From Micrococcaceae bacterium Sec5.7 (GTDB lineage Bacteria > Actinomycetota > Actinomycetes > Actinomycetales > Micrococcaceae), in the NCBI GenBank assembly GCA_039636785.1, contig CP144169.1:3782001-3846000 (forward strand): a DNA stretch of 64,000 nucleotides. Direction: 5' to 3'. The notes under the pieces were generated by a model. That model was not told the DNA's origin. It ran no database searches and saw nothing but the letters and a program-made list of their open reading frames with translations. This document shows positions 1 through 8,554 of this stretch, one piece after another. Position 1 is the first letter of the stretch. Each line of letters starts with the position of its first letter. The translations under genes and the position numbers were made by a program.

Positions 1-139
1 GACCGGGATGCGCCGGTAGGGTCGGAGGCGCCCCCGATAGTGCGCACTGACCAGCACCTTCAGCGTCAGGGGACCATTTGATCACGCTCCGGCGCCGCCA
101 GCTCGTAGGGTTTCGCCGCTGGATCCGCCGCCGGCGGCG
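1..139. other. left-edge stretch, no supported gene
   Basis: No gene can be supported here. A plus-strand frame is open from the window edge to a TGA at 79-81 and could be the tail of a gene lying to the left. A minus-strand frame is open from about 60 to the edge. Both are too short to judge. Confidence 0.3.
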
Positions 140-748
140 CTAAGGCATCCAGTGCCGCAGGAGCCACCAGACGCCGGCCATGACGATGCCGCCGAACAGC
201 GAGCCCGCTATGACCTGCGCCGGTGTGTGGGCGCGGAGCACAACGCGGGACCAGCCGACGGCCGGAATCAGCAGCAGGAGCGGAACCCACCACGTTCCCA
301 GCATCAGCACGGTGATGACAACGGATGACGAGATGGCGGAGGCATGGCCGCTGATTTTCCAGAAGGGGCTGACTGCGGCAAGCACCAGAATTCCCGCGAC
401 AATGGCCAGCACCATCACAATGACACTCTGCGGAGCGTTGATGGCGTTGAGGACAAGCAATCCTGCCACCAGCATGAGTACTGCCATCAGAAGCACTGGT
501 GCCCGCTGCTTCCGGTTGCTCACGTGATGGTCCGACACCTTGCCGAGCTTCACCAGGAGCAGCACCAAAGCCAGCGGTATGATGCAGACAAAGAGGGCCG
601 CAATTGCTCCGTACCAGGTGGTGCCCGGGAACCCGGGGTCGATGGCCGGGCTGATGAGCAACTGAGCCGTGACCACCACCGGCGGTTGAAAAACTTCCGT
701 GATGATCCGGGCGGCCCGGTTGCTTGCGCGGGTGCGGTTCGGGTTCAC
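140..748 (-). CDS. PAP2-like membrane phosphoesterase
   Basis: Integral membrane protein of 202 residues resembling PAP2 (phosphatidic acid phosphatase type 2) lipid or polyprenol-phosphate phosphatases. The SGHAS motif and the following SR-x5-H segment match PAP2 motifs 2 and 3, with several hydrophobic helices around them. Motif 3 ends HTPAQ, so the Asp expected after the His is Gln. Motif 1 reads NRKQRAP instead of the usual K-x6-RP. The frame is open to a GTG at 785-787. I prefer the GTG at 746-748 because it overlaps the upstream gene stop as GTGA, which suggests translational coupling. The substrate is unknown, and the degenerate motifs leave activity uncertain. Confidence 0.75.
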   Translation of the reverse strand: MNPNRTRASNRAARIITEVFQPPVVVTAQLLISPAIDPGFPGTTWYGAIAALFVCIIPLALVLLLVKLGKVSDHHVSNRKQRAPVLLMAVLMLVAGLLVLNAINAPQSVIVMVLAIVAGILVLAAVSPFWKISGHASAISSSVVITVLMLGTWWVPLLLLIPAVGWSRVVLRAHTPAQVIAGSLFGGIVMAGVWWLLRHWMP

Positions 749-975
749 ACGCCGGATTTGCGGTTCGTGAACCTGGCGTAGAGCCACGATCCCACCATCC
801 AGAGCCCCAGCACCACAATGACCCGGACCCAGAAATTCGCGGTTGGGAAAACCCTGTCAAAGCCCCAAAACAGCAGGAGGCCAACAGCAAGAGCAATCAG
901 CTGGCGGCGCCAGGAAAACTGCTGGCGCGCGGGAGCGCTGTAGTCACGGTCCTTGACCGGTTTCATGTTGTCCAC
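745..975 (-). CDS. small two-helix membrane protein
   Basis: A 76-residue protein of unknown function. A basic, polar N-terminus (about 25 residues) is followed by two hydrophobic segments, roughly residues 26-42 and 51-66, and a short basic tail, so a two-pass membrane protein is predicted. It lies 23 bases after the bkdC stop codon on the same strand, so it may be read through from the bkd operon. Its stop overlaps the likely GTG start of the PAP2-like gene by four bases. No family is recognised. Confidence 0.6.
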   Translation of the reverse strand: MDNMKPVKDRDYSAPARQQFSWRRQLIALAVGLLLFWGFDRVFPTANFWVRVIVVLGLWMVGSWLYARFTNRKSGV

Positions 976-998
976 GCGGACCAGTCAACCACGAACGG

Positions 999-2525
999 CT
1001 AATCCAGGAGCAGTGCCGGTTCCTCAAGGATGGCGGCGACGTCGGCCATAAAACGGGCGGACAGGTCGCCGTCCACCACGCGGTGATCGAAGGAGCCGCC
1101 CAGTGTGGTGATCCAGCGCGGGATAACCTCGCCGTCCAGGACCCAGGGCTTCTGCTTGATGGTGCCGAAGGCCACGATGGCCACTTCGCCGGGATTGATG
1201 ATGGGGGTGCCGGTATCGATGCCCAGGGCACCGATGTTGGTGACGGTCAGCGTACCGCCCTGCATCTGCGCGGGCTGAGTCTTGCCGGCACGTGCGGTAG
1301 TGGCGAGATCGTTCAGGGCAAGGGCCAGTTCCTTGAGTGAGAGGTCCTGGGCGTCCTTGATGTTGGGCACCATCAGTCCACGCGGGGTGGCGGCGGCGAT
1401 GCCCAGGTTCATGTAGTGCTTCACATGAATCTCCGCGGAATCGCTGCCGTCTGCGTTGTCCACCCACGTGGCGTTGACGCTGGGGTTGCGTGCTGCTGCC
1501 CAGATGACGGCCTTGGCGAGGATCAGCAGCGGGGAGACCTTGATGCCCTCAAAATCGCGGGAGACCTTCAGCCGCTTGACGAACTCCATGGTGCGGCTGG
1601 CGTCCACATCCACAAAAATACTGACGTGCGGGGCGGCGAAGGCGGACTCCACCATGGCCTTGGCCGTGGCTTTGCGGACGCCCTTAACCGGGATACGTTC
1701 GATCCTCTGGTCCTGCGGCTTGCCGGACTTGCCCCAGAAACCCTCCGCCTTGTCCAGCTCGGCATCGCGCTGGGCCTGATAGCTGACAAGGTCCTCGCGG
1801 GTCACTTCGCCGCGGGCCCCGGTGGCCACCACGTCCGCCAGATCAATGCCGAGGTCCCGGGCGATCTTGCGGACCGGCGGCTTGGCCAGGACCTTGTTGA
1901 CCAGGCCGGTGATGGTGCCGCTGAAGGTGGTGGGGCGGTCCGGTGCGTCGGCGACGGGCCCGGTGACTGGGCTAGTCGGAATCGCGGAGGCCGGCGTGAT
2001 CTCCAGGACGGGCTCGACCACGGGGGCGGGCGCCGGGGCGGGCTCGACCACAGGTGCGGCCGAGGCCTTCCGCGGGCGGCGCTTCACGGCGTCGGCCTTC
2101 GGGCCGGAACCCACCAGCGGACCGCCGGCCAGACCGCCGGCCGCTGCACCGCCGTCGGACTCCCTGCCGTCGGAATCGTGCGCGGGGAGCTTGCCGTACA
2201 TCGGAGCCTCGACAGCGGGAGCAGCGACACCGGGGGCCCGGACACCGGGAGCTGGGACGTCCGCCGGGGTGGGGTCGCCGGAGACGGCGTCGGTCACGCT
2301 GATGATGGCGGTCCCGACGTCGATTGTCACGCCTTCCGGGACCAGCAGCTCAGTCACGGTGCCGGCGAACGGCGACGGCAGCTCCACGAGTGACTTGGCC
2401 GTCTCGATCTCGCAGAGGACATCGTTGATGGCCACGGTGTCGCCGGGTTTGACCCTCCAGGAGACGATTTCGGCCTCGGTCAGGCCTTCGCCCACATCGG
2501 GGAGGTTGAACTTGTTAAGGGTCAT
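999..2525 (-). CDS. bkdC: branched-chain 2-oxoacid dehydrogenase E2 (dihydrolipoamide acyltransferase)
   Basis: E2 core of a 2-oxoacid dehydrogenase complex, 508 residues. It moves the acyl group from E1 through a lipoyl-lysine to CoA. The order is an N-terminal lipoyl domain with the target lysine at K44 (ETAKSL), an Ala/Pro-rich linker (about 85-205), a peripheral-subunit-binding domain (about 214-246), and a C-terminal catalytic domain with the HRVVDG motif at about H481. Only one lipoyl domain is present. It is the third gene of a minus-strand operon after E1 alpha and E1 beta, separated from E1 beta by 76 bases. Actinobacteria normally use AceE-type E1 for pyruvate, so a heterodimeric E1 points to branched-chain oxoacids. 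No E3 gene is present here. Confidence 0.93.
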   Translation of the reverse strand: MTLNKFNLPDVGEGLTEAEIVSWRVKPGDTVAINDVLCEIETAKSLVELPSPFAGTVTELLVPEGVTIDVGTAIISVTDAVSGDPTPADVPAPGVRAPGVAAPAVEAPMYGKLPAHDSDGRESDGGAAAGGLAGGPLVGSGPKADAVKRRPRKASAAPVVEPAPAPAPVVEPVLEITPASAIPTSPVTGPVADAPDRPTTFSGTITGLVNKVLAKPPVRKIARDLGIDLADVVATGARGEVTREDLVSYQAQRDAELDKAEGFWGKSGKPQDQRIERIPVKGVRKATAKAMVESAFAAPHVSIFVDVDASRTMEFVKRLKVSRDFEGIKVSPLLILAKAVIWAAARNPSVNATWVDNADGSDSAEIHVKHYMNLGIAAATPRGLMVPNIKDAQDLSLKELALALNDLATTARAGKTQPAQMQGGTLTVTNIGALGIDTGTPIINPGEVAIVAFGTIKQKPWVLDGEVIPRWITTLGGSFDHRVVDGDLSARFMADVAAILEEPALLLD

Positions 2526-2601
2526 GGTGTCCTCGGTTTCAAGAGCTCAAGCGGCGGCGGGTGAGCAGGCGGTGTCAGCCGGCCTGGTCAGTACGCAAGG
2601 G

Positions 2602-3582
2602 TCAGTACGCAAGGGCACGGTCCAGCGCCTCCAGGATGCGGTCGATGTCCGGGAGATAATCCTCTTCCACCTTGGCCACGGGGTAGGGCATGTGGAAGCC
2701 GCCCACGCGGATGACCGGGGCCTCGAGCGAGTGGAAGGCCCGCTCGCTGATCCGGGCGGCAATTTCACCGCCGATGCCACCGAATGTGGGAGCCTCGTGG
2801 GCAACAATCAGCCGGCCCGTCTTTTTGACCGAGTCCGTAACCGTGTCGAAGTCGATCGGCGAGATGGAGCGCAGGTCAATGACCTCCACGCTGCGGCCGT
2901 CTTCGGCTGCAGCGTTTGCCGCGGCCAGCGCCACCGGAACCAGCGGACCGTACACAACCACGGTGGCGTCGGTTCCCTCGCGGATGACGTGGGCCTTGAA
3001 CGGATCTTCGGCCAGGCCGGAGGATTCGGTATCCACTTCGCCCTTGAGCCAATACCTGCGCTTGGGTTCAAAAACAATCACGGGGTCCTGGCAGTCCACG
3101 GCCTGCTGGATCATCCAATACGCGTCGTGCGGGTTGGACGGGGTGATGATGCGCAGCCCGGCCGTGTGGGCGAATAGGGCTTCCGGGGACTCCGAGTGGT
3201 GCTCAATGGAGCCGATACCGCCGCCGTACGGGATCCGGATGACCACCGGGACGGTCAGGTTGCCGTTGCTGCGGGCATGCATCTTGGCCAGCTGCGTGGT
3301 GATCTGGTTGAAGCCTGGGAACACAAAACCGTCGAACTGGATCTCGCAGACGGGCAGGTAACCGCGAAGGGCCAGACCGATGGCGGTGCCGATAATCCCG
3401 GATTCAGCCAGCGGGGTGTCCACCACCCGGTCCGCGCCGAACTCCTTGATGAGGCCGTCCGTAACGCGGTACACGCCACCCAGGGGCCCGATGTCCTCGC
3501 CCATCAGCAGGGTCTTGGGGTTGTTGCTGAGGGTGGCGCGGAGGCCCTCGTTGATGGCCTTGGCAATGGTCATGGTGGTCAT
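2602..3582 (-). CDS. bkdB: branched-chain 2-oxoacid dehydrogenase E1 beta
   Basis: Beta subunit of the thiamine-diphosphate-dependent E1 decarboxylase, 326 residues. It carries the GEDIG segment near the N-terminus and the usual transketolase-like pyrimidine-binding and C-terminal domains. The frame extends upstream, but the start is set at the ATG at 3580-3582 because it overlaps the E1 alpha stop as TAATG, a typical coupled junction. It pairs with the E1 alpha product to make the heterotetramer that decarboxylates branched-chain 2-oxoacids and hands the acyl group to E2. Confidence 0.93.
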   Translation of the reverse strand: MTTMTIAKAINEGLRATLSNNPKTLLMGEDIGPLGGVYRVTDGLIKEFGADRVVDTPLAESGIIGTAIGLALRGYLPVCEIQFDGFVFPGFNQITTQLAKMHARSNGNLTVPVVIRIPYGGGIGSIEHHSESPEALFAHTAGLRIITPSNPHDAYWMIQQAVDCQDPVIVFEPKRRYWLKGEVDTESSGLAEDPFKAHVIREGTDATVVVYGPLVPVALAAANAAAEDGRSVEVIDLRSISPIDFDTVTDSVKKTGRLIVAHEAPTFGGIGGEIAARISERAFHSLEAPVIRVGGFHMPYPVAKVEEDYLPDIDRILEALDRALAY

Positions 3583-4829
3583 TAGTGGCCCGCCTCTTCT
3601 TCCGTTGCCTCGCCGGCGAAGCCCGCACTGTATTCCTCGAACCACGCCAGTTCCTCGGCCACCAGCGGATGCGCCTCCACGTAGGTGTTGGCGAACGCGG
3701 TGCGAATGTCCGGCGTTTCCAGATCATGGGTGGTCTTGCGGACATATGCCGCGAGTTCGTTGCCGTCGGCCTTGACCTGCTCGAAGAAGGCGTCGCCCGC
3801 CAGACCCTCGGTGCGGAGGTACTTCTCGAGGCGTTCCAGTGGATCCTTGGCCCGCCACAGCTCCTCCTCGGAGGATTCGCGGTACTTGGTGGGATCGTCC
3901 GCCGTGGTGTGGGCGCCCACGCGGTAGGTGAAGGCCTCGATCAGCACCGGGCCCTTGCCTTCGCGGGCATGTTCCAGCGCCCATTCGGTGACGGCGTGCA
4001 CGGCGATGACATCGTTGCCGTCCACCCGGATGCCCGGAAACCCGTAGCCCTTGGCACGGTTGGACAGCGGGATGCGCGTCTGCACGGCAGTAGGAACCGA
4101 GATGGCCCAATGGTTGTTCTGGCAGAAAAACACCACGGGTGCGTTGTACGAGGCGGCGAACACCATGGATTCATGGACGTCTCCTTCGGAGCTGGCGCCG
4201 TCTCCGAAATAAACCACGACGGCGGCCTTGGGCTCCGCTGGCTGGGAACCTTCCACCTGGGGATTTTCAGCGGCTCTCGCCTCAGCGAGCTGCTGATCGC
4301 GCTGGATGCCCATGGCATAGCCCACCGCATGCGGGGTCTGGGCGGCGAGGACCAGCGTATAGAGGTGGAAGTTGGTGTCCTTGGGGTTCCAGCCGCCGTT
4401 GGAGACGCCGCGGAACTGGCGAAGGAGTTCGGCCAGGTCAACGTTGCGGGTGAGTGCCACGCCGTGCTCGCGGTAGGTGGGAAAAATATAGTCCTGCGGC
4501 TGACTGGCGCGGCCGGAGCCGATCTGCGCAGCCTCCTGGCCGGTCAGCGGAACCCAGAGTGCCAGCTGCCCCTGCCTCTGGAGGGCGGTGGCTTCCTGGT
4601 CAAATCGCCGGATGGCGGCCATGTCCGAGTAGAAACCCCGGAGTTTTCCTGCATCCAGCCTGTCGGCGTACTCAGTGAATACAGGGTCCGTGCCGAGCTT
4701 GCCGTCGGGCCCCAGCAGCTGGACCATCTCGGTTGCCGGTTGGCCCTGGGCCGCCTCGGCGTCGGCCTCGAGCTGGTCGTCTACCGCTGTTCCGTCGAAC
4801 TCGGTGGAGGGCAGATGTGTGGCGCCCAT
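3582..4829 (-). CDS. bkdA: branched-chain 2-oxoacid dehydrogenase E1 alpha
   Basis: Alpha subunit of the E1 component, 415 residues. The thiamine-diphosphate motif runs from GDG (209-211) to NN (238-239), and the phosphorylation-loop-like region with TTADDPTKYR follows. The first roughly 50 residues are an acidic, poorly conserved extension. Residues about 178-202 are an Ala/Glu-rich insertion just before the cofactor motif. It is the first gene of the operon. Upstream lies a 12-bp perfect inverted repeat that is a candidate operator. Pyruvate as substrate cannot be excluded from sequence alone. Confidence 0.92.
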   Translation of the reverse strand: MGATHLPSTEFDGTAVDDQLEADAEAAQGQPATEMVQLLGPDGKLGTDPVFTEYADRLDAGKLRGFYSDMAAIRRFDQEATALQRQGQLALWVPLTGQEAAQIGSGRASQPQDYIFPTYREHGVALTRNVDLAELLRQFRGVSNGGWNPKDTNFHLYTLVLAAQTPHAVGYAMGIQRDQQLAEARAAENPQVEGSQPAEPKAAVVVYFGDGASSEGDVHESMVFAASYNAPVVFFCQNNHWAISVPTAVQTRIPLSNRAKGYGFPGIRVDGNDVIAVHAVTEWALEHAREGKGPVLIEAFTYRVGAHTTADDPTKYRESSEEELWRAKDPLERLEKYLRTEGLAGDAFFEQVKADGNELAAYVRKTTHDLETPDIRTAFANTYVEAHPLVAEELAWFEEYSAGFAGEATEEEAGH

Positions 4830-4876
4830 ACCGTCTCCTTGCTTGCCGCATCCGGATGCGTTGCAATATCGCTGGG

Positions 4877-4918
4877 ATATATGCCGGACCAGGAAAACAT
4901 TCCCGATCCGGCATATAT
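4877..4918. promoter_or_regulatory. 12-bp inverted repeat upstream of bkdA
   Basis: ATATATGCCGGA (4877-4888) and its exact reverse complement (4907-4918) are separated by 18 bases, about 50-90 bases upstream of the bkdA start. The spacing suits a dimeric regulator. Lrp/AsnC-type control of bkd operons is known in other bacteria, but no such regulator gene is next to this operon, so the link is inference. Confidence 0.5.
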
Positions 4919-4977
4919 TTTGGCTTACTGTCCCTTACTTTATCTGCCGTAGGTACGGCACGGCCTTTTGTTAAGCG

Positions 4978-6096
4978 CTAGGAACGCCGTGGCGGTTTTG
5001 TATAGTTCGCACATAGTTCCAGAAAACGGGTGTTGGCCTCGGTCTCGCCGATACTGACCCGCACGCCTTCATCACCAAAGGCACGCACCGACAGGCCCCG
5101 TTCCCCCGCCAGTGCAGCGAATTCAGAGCTATTGCTGCCCAGATTCAGCCAGACAAAGTTGCCCTGTGCCTCCGGGACAAACCAGCCCAGATCCCTGAGC
5201 CCGGCACTTACGCGGTCCCGCTCATCCACCAGGCTTTGTACCCTTTCTACAACCTGGTCATAGTTCTGCAGCGAGACCACTGCCGCCTGTTCGGCGATCT
5301 GGGACACGGCGAACGGTGTGGCGGCTACCCGCAGATGCTGCGTCAGTTCAGGGTTGGACACGCTGTAGCCCACACGGAGCCCGGCGAGGCCGTGCGCTTT
5401 GGAGAACGTCCTGAGGACCACCACATTGGGGTACTTCCGGTAGATCGCGATGCCATCCACGGCGTCGTCCGCGCGCACGAACTCCTGGTAAGCCTCGTCT
5501 ATGACCACCACAACGTCAGACGGGACAGCCTTGATAAAGCGCTCGGTCTCCTCCGCGGTGAGGATGGGCCCGGTGGGGTTGTTGGGCGTGCACAGCAGAA
5601 TAACCCGGGTCCGCACCGTGACGGCCGCTGCCATGGCATCGAGATCATGGCGGCCGTCCGAGGTGAGCGGGATCCGGATGCTTTCAGCGCCGGCCAGGCC
5701 AACGCAGATGGGGTAGGCCTCGAAGGAACGCCACGCGTAGATCACTTCGTCGGGCTTGCCGTCGTCGTTCTGGCCGGCGAAGGTGATCAGCAGCTGGTTG
5801 AGCGCGCCCAGGCTGCCCGCACCGGTGACGACGTCTTCGGCAGGGACATCGAGGAACTCCGCAAGGGCCACGCGGAGCTTAGTGCTGAGCGGATCCGGGT
5901 AGCGGTTGAAGTCTGCCTGTTCCGCGATGGCTCTGAGCACGGCCGGGATGGGCGGTAACGGGTTCTCGTTGGAGGAAAGCTTGTAGCTGTCCAGTCCGTC
6001 AACGGCGACGGGTGGCTTGCCTGCGGCATACCGGGGAAGCCGGTCAACAACCGGGCGTGGCCTGATTCCCCCAGCCATAATTTCTGATGAAGTCAT
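4978..6096 (-). CDS. hisC: histidinol-phosphate / aromatic aminotransferase
   Basis: Class I/II PLP-dependent aminotransferase of 372 residues, the usual size for HisC and actinobacterial aromatic aminotransferase (Pat). It has SSNENP (41-46), PNNPTG (171-176) and the PLP-lysine motif FSKAHGLAGLR with K233. HisC makes histidinol phosphate from imidazole-acetol phosphate. Pat-type homologues prefer aromatic 2-oxoacids. The gene is not in a his operon and sits next to bkdABC, which favours an amino-acid 2-oxoacid role, but sequence alone does not decide. Confidence 0.85.
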   Translation of the reverse strand: MTSSEIMAGGIRPRPVVDRLPRYAAGKPPVAVDGLDSYKLSSNENPLPPIPAVLRAIAEQADFNRYPDPLSTKLRVALAEFLDVPAEDVVTGAGSLGALNQLLITFAGQNDDGKPDEVIYAWRSFEAYPICVGLAGAESIRIPLTSDGRHDLDAMAAAVTVRTRVILLCTPNNPTGPILTAEETERFIKAVPSDVVVVIDEAYQEFVRADDAVDGIAIYRKYPNVVVLRTFSKAHGLAGLRVGYSVSNPELTQHLRVAATPFAVSQIAEQAAVVSLQNYDQVVERVQSLVDERDRVSAGLRDLGWFVPEAQGNFVWLNLGSNSSEFAALAGERGLSVRAFGDEGVRVSIGETEANTRFLELCANYTKPPRRS

Positions 6097-6154
6097 GCCG
6101 ACTAGCCTACTTCCACGTCCCTGCCGTCACGCCACGGTGTGACAGCATGGGGCC

Positions 6155-6583
6155 ATGCGTTCTTTTATTGTGCGGGTACTTATCAACGGGCTTGCGTTGT
6201 GGATTGCGAACTGGATCCTGCCCGGGCTGGACATCTCCACCACGGCCACCACCGAGGCCGTTGCCAAAACCGGCGTCACGCAGGGCACGGACACCATCGG
6301 CATTATCCTGGCCTACCTGTTCATCGGGCTGGTCTTCGGTGTGGTCAACGCCTTGGTCAAGCCGCTGGTCAGCCTGCTGTCGCTGCCGCTCACAATCCTC
6401 ACCCTGGGGTTGTTCACCATCGTCGTCAACGCAGCGATGCTCTACCTGACCTCCTGGCTGAGCAGCTACACCCCGGTGCACTTCACCATTGACAGCTTCT
6501 TCTGGACCGCTGTCCTCGCTGCCATCATCATCACTGTGATCTCCCTGGTTGCCGACCGGATTCCGGGCGCCCGGAGGAAGTAG
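6155..6583 (+). CDS. phage-holin-family (4-TM) membrane protein
   Basis: A 142-residue integral membrane protein resembling the mycobacterial four-TM phage holin family (PF04020). Hydrophobic helices lie at about 5-22, 48-68, 75-100 and 113-133. The first loop is Thr/Ala-rich. No endolysin or phage gene is nearby, and chromosomal members of this family are widespread with unknown function, so it is unlikely to be a working lysis holin. It is transcribed divergently from hisC. Confidence 0.8.
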   Translation: MRSFIVRVLINGLALWIANWILPGLDISTTATTEAVAKTGVTQGTDTIGIILAYLFIGLVFGVVNALVKPLVSLLSLPLTILTLGLFTIVVNAAMLYLTSWLSSYTPVHFTIDSFFWTAVLAAIIITVISLVADRIPGARRK

Positions 6584-6585
6584 CG

Positions 6586-8043
6586 TCAGCCGACGGGCGA
6601 TCTTCCGGCGGCCGCCGTCCCTGTCCCCGGCCGCATCGGCGCACCGGGCGCAAGAAGTACAGCGCTCTTCCGCGCCAGGGTATCGCGCTTCAGTGAAAAA
6701 CGGGTCGCCTTTGCCGCTCCACCGGCGCCCACAACACCCGCCAGAACAGAAGTTGACGCCACAAGTGAGGGATCGTTGCTGGCCGCAACTGCGCTGGCGC
6801 CGGCCTCATAGTTGCTGAGCTTGTGTCCGGGCCCCAGGCCGGGGTCCTCGCCTTGTGCGGTCAGGACCCGGTTGGTAAGCGTGACTGTCACCCTGTCTCT
6901 GGTGTCGGGACTTTGTGTGCCGTCACTGCCAGGCACCCAGTCCTGCCGGTGTTCCAGGTGCAGGGTGCTGATTCCGGGAGCCGGAGTAATGCCCCCCACG
7001 GGTGATCCGGCGGTCAGCACGTACTTGAGATCGTATTCGGCGAGAAAAGCCTTGTCCTGACTGAGGTTCATGGCGTGGATTCCGCCCTGGCTGTAACCGA
7101 CCGCAACCACCTGATCGTGGGCCTTGGCGCCGGCCTGTTCCAGCGCGGACCGGATTGCCTGATTCATGTGCTCGGATCCGTAGCCCAGCCCCTCCGCAAT
7201 CCCTGCTTCATCGAAAGGATTGTCGCCACCGGGCCGGCCCCTCGGCTGCGTGCCCGGAACCACCACAATAAATGCCTTCTTGCCATTGTTTTCCACCTCA
7301 ACTACAGCGATCTTGCCATCACCCTCCGCATCGATTTTCCGGCATAGATCCAACAAGCCTGCGGGTGACGCGTCCAACTGGATGTCGGCTGTGATCTTGT
7401 CCGAGATGCTTATGGGCCGCGCTTTGATCATGGGCACGGCCTCGGTCAGTCTCCGGACCACAGCGCCGACCGTGGAGAACTGCCTGCCGGCGGCCATGTC
7501 AGCGGCCAGCAGGGACGCAAGGCGCCCCTGCGAAATGCCCAGCATGAGTCCCATGGCCAACGGCAGGTTCGCGGCCACGGCCTCCGCGGAATCCCGGTTC
7601 AGGCATCGTGTGAGGCCCAGGTCAGACAAGAATGGAATCAACAGGTGCTCATTGTTTAAGCCAGTGCGGAGTGCAAGGGAGGCTCCTGCTTCGGCGTTCT
7701 CATACTCCCGGTGGCTGGCCCGCACCTGGCTGCTGATGTCCTGGATTTCCTCCCGAACCGTCCGTACGGCGTGCCCGCCTTCCCCCACGGCAATTAATGC
7801 AGCCGTGCCGCTGGTGCGCGGATCGTATTGGTAGGGACACAGCTCTGCCCAGATCCTTCGGGCCTCGATTTCCACAGCGGTCAGCTCAGCGGCCAGGACA
7901 TCGAGCTCCGCAGCTCCGGCCAGCAGTTCCTCCAGTTGGAAGCGGATGCCGCCAACGCCGCCGCGGATCTGCAGGTGGCCATCAGCCGCCGGTTCCGAGG
8001 GACGGAGCGGTCCCCCGCTCCCTGATGGCGTCACTTCAGCCAT
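6586..8043 (-). CDS. alpha/beta-hydrolase-like protein coupled to a WXG100-like gene
   Basis: A 485-residue protein of unknown role. Residues about 25-130 look helical and heptad-rich, as in ESX/WXG-associated N-terminal domains. Residues about 255-375 hold an alpha/beta-hydrolase core with the nucleophile elbow GYSQG (S318) and a later HLEHRQDWVPG segment that could supply acid and His. There is no signal peptide. The frame is open further upstream, but the ATG at 8041-8043 overlaps the preceding gene stop as TGATG, which fixes the start. The pairing with a WXG100-like protein suggests a secreted or surface-acting lipase/esterase partner. That is inference, since no type VII secretion ATPase is in view. 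Confidence 0.7.
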   Translation of the reverse strand: MAEVTPSGSGGPLRPSEPAADGHLQIRGGVGGIRFQLEELLAGAAELDVLAAELTAVEIEARRIWAELCPYQYDPRTSGTAALIAVGEGGHAVRTVREEIQDISSQVRASHREYENAEAGASLALRTGLNNEHLLIPFLSDLGLTRCLNRDSAEAVAANLPLAMGLMLGISQGRLASLLAADMAAGRQFSTVGAVVRRLTEAVPMIKARPISISDKITADIQLDASPAGLLDLCRKIDAEGDGKIAVVEVENNGKKAFIVVVPGTQPRGRPGGDNPFDEAGIAEGLGYGSEHMNQAIRSALEQAGAKAHDQVVAVGYSQGGIHAMNLSQDKAFLAEYDLKYVLTAGSPVGGITPAPGISTLHLEHRQDWVPGSDGTQSPDTRDRVTVTLTNRVLTAQGEDPGLGPGHKLSNYEAGASAVAASNDPSLVASTSVLAGVVGAGGAAKATRFSLKRDTLARKSAVLLAPGAPMRPGTGTAAAGRSPVG

Positions 8044-8348
8044 CAGTACCCGCCTCCGGCAGTCCGACCGGAGGTAGCCGATACCGCCTGGGCGTGCCGG
8101 AGGACTGCGGACGTGGCAAAGTCGAGCTGCTCCCTCGCCCGGCGCACAGCAGCGGCCTGCAACCCGACACTGTTCCGATAGGCCGTGCCCGCAGGGGACT
8201 GCCACTCAATCATCTGCACCTGCCAGAATCTCCTCAGCAGTGAATCCAGCCGGTCTGAACACGTGCCCACGCGGCCTGCCAGCTGCTGGACCTCATAACT
8301 TCGCGTGGCACACGCGTCCGCATCCGATGCTTTGATGGTGCTGCCCAT
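8043..8348 (-). CDS. WXG100-like small protein
   Basis: A 101-residue, predicted all-helical protein. W49-Q-S-P-A-G54 occupies the position of the WxG turn in WXG100/ESAT-6 proteins, between two helical stretches (about 15-45 and 55-90). Strict WXG would need Gly at position 51, where this protein has Ser. It is translationally coupled to the hydrolase-like gene. WXG100 proteins are exported by type VII systems or act as helical adaptors. No secretion gene is in the window. Confidence 0.65.
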   Translation of the reverse strand: MGSTIKASDADACATRSYEVQQLAGRVGTCSDRLDSLLRRFWQVQMIEWQSPAGTAYRNSVGLQAAAVRRAREQLDFATSAVLRHAQAVSATSGRTAGGGY

Positions 8349-8554
8349 TTCCTGCCCTCCCCAACCCCGGACCAGGTCCGGGTCACGCGTGATCTGATGA
8401 CCCCGACGCTACGGAGACAAGGGGCGGAACGGAACATCCGCCGTCGGCTATGTGGACAAGGACAGCACCTGCGCAGGGAACCGCGATTGTTGGGGAGAAG
8501 TCACACGCACCGGTCCGCTTAATGCCCGCGCCGAGTTCGTGAAAGAATCAGGAC

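Noticed and set aside
66..896. 276-residue minus-strand frame
   Set aside because: It overlaps the PAP2-like and small membrane genes in another frame and has no coherent domain.
6155..6583. Prophage remnant
   Set aside because: Only a holin-family membrane protein is present with no other phage gene; such proteins are common in actinobacterial chromosomes.
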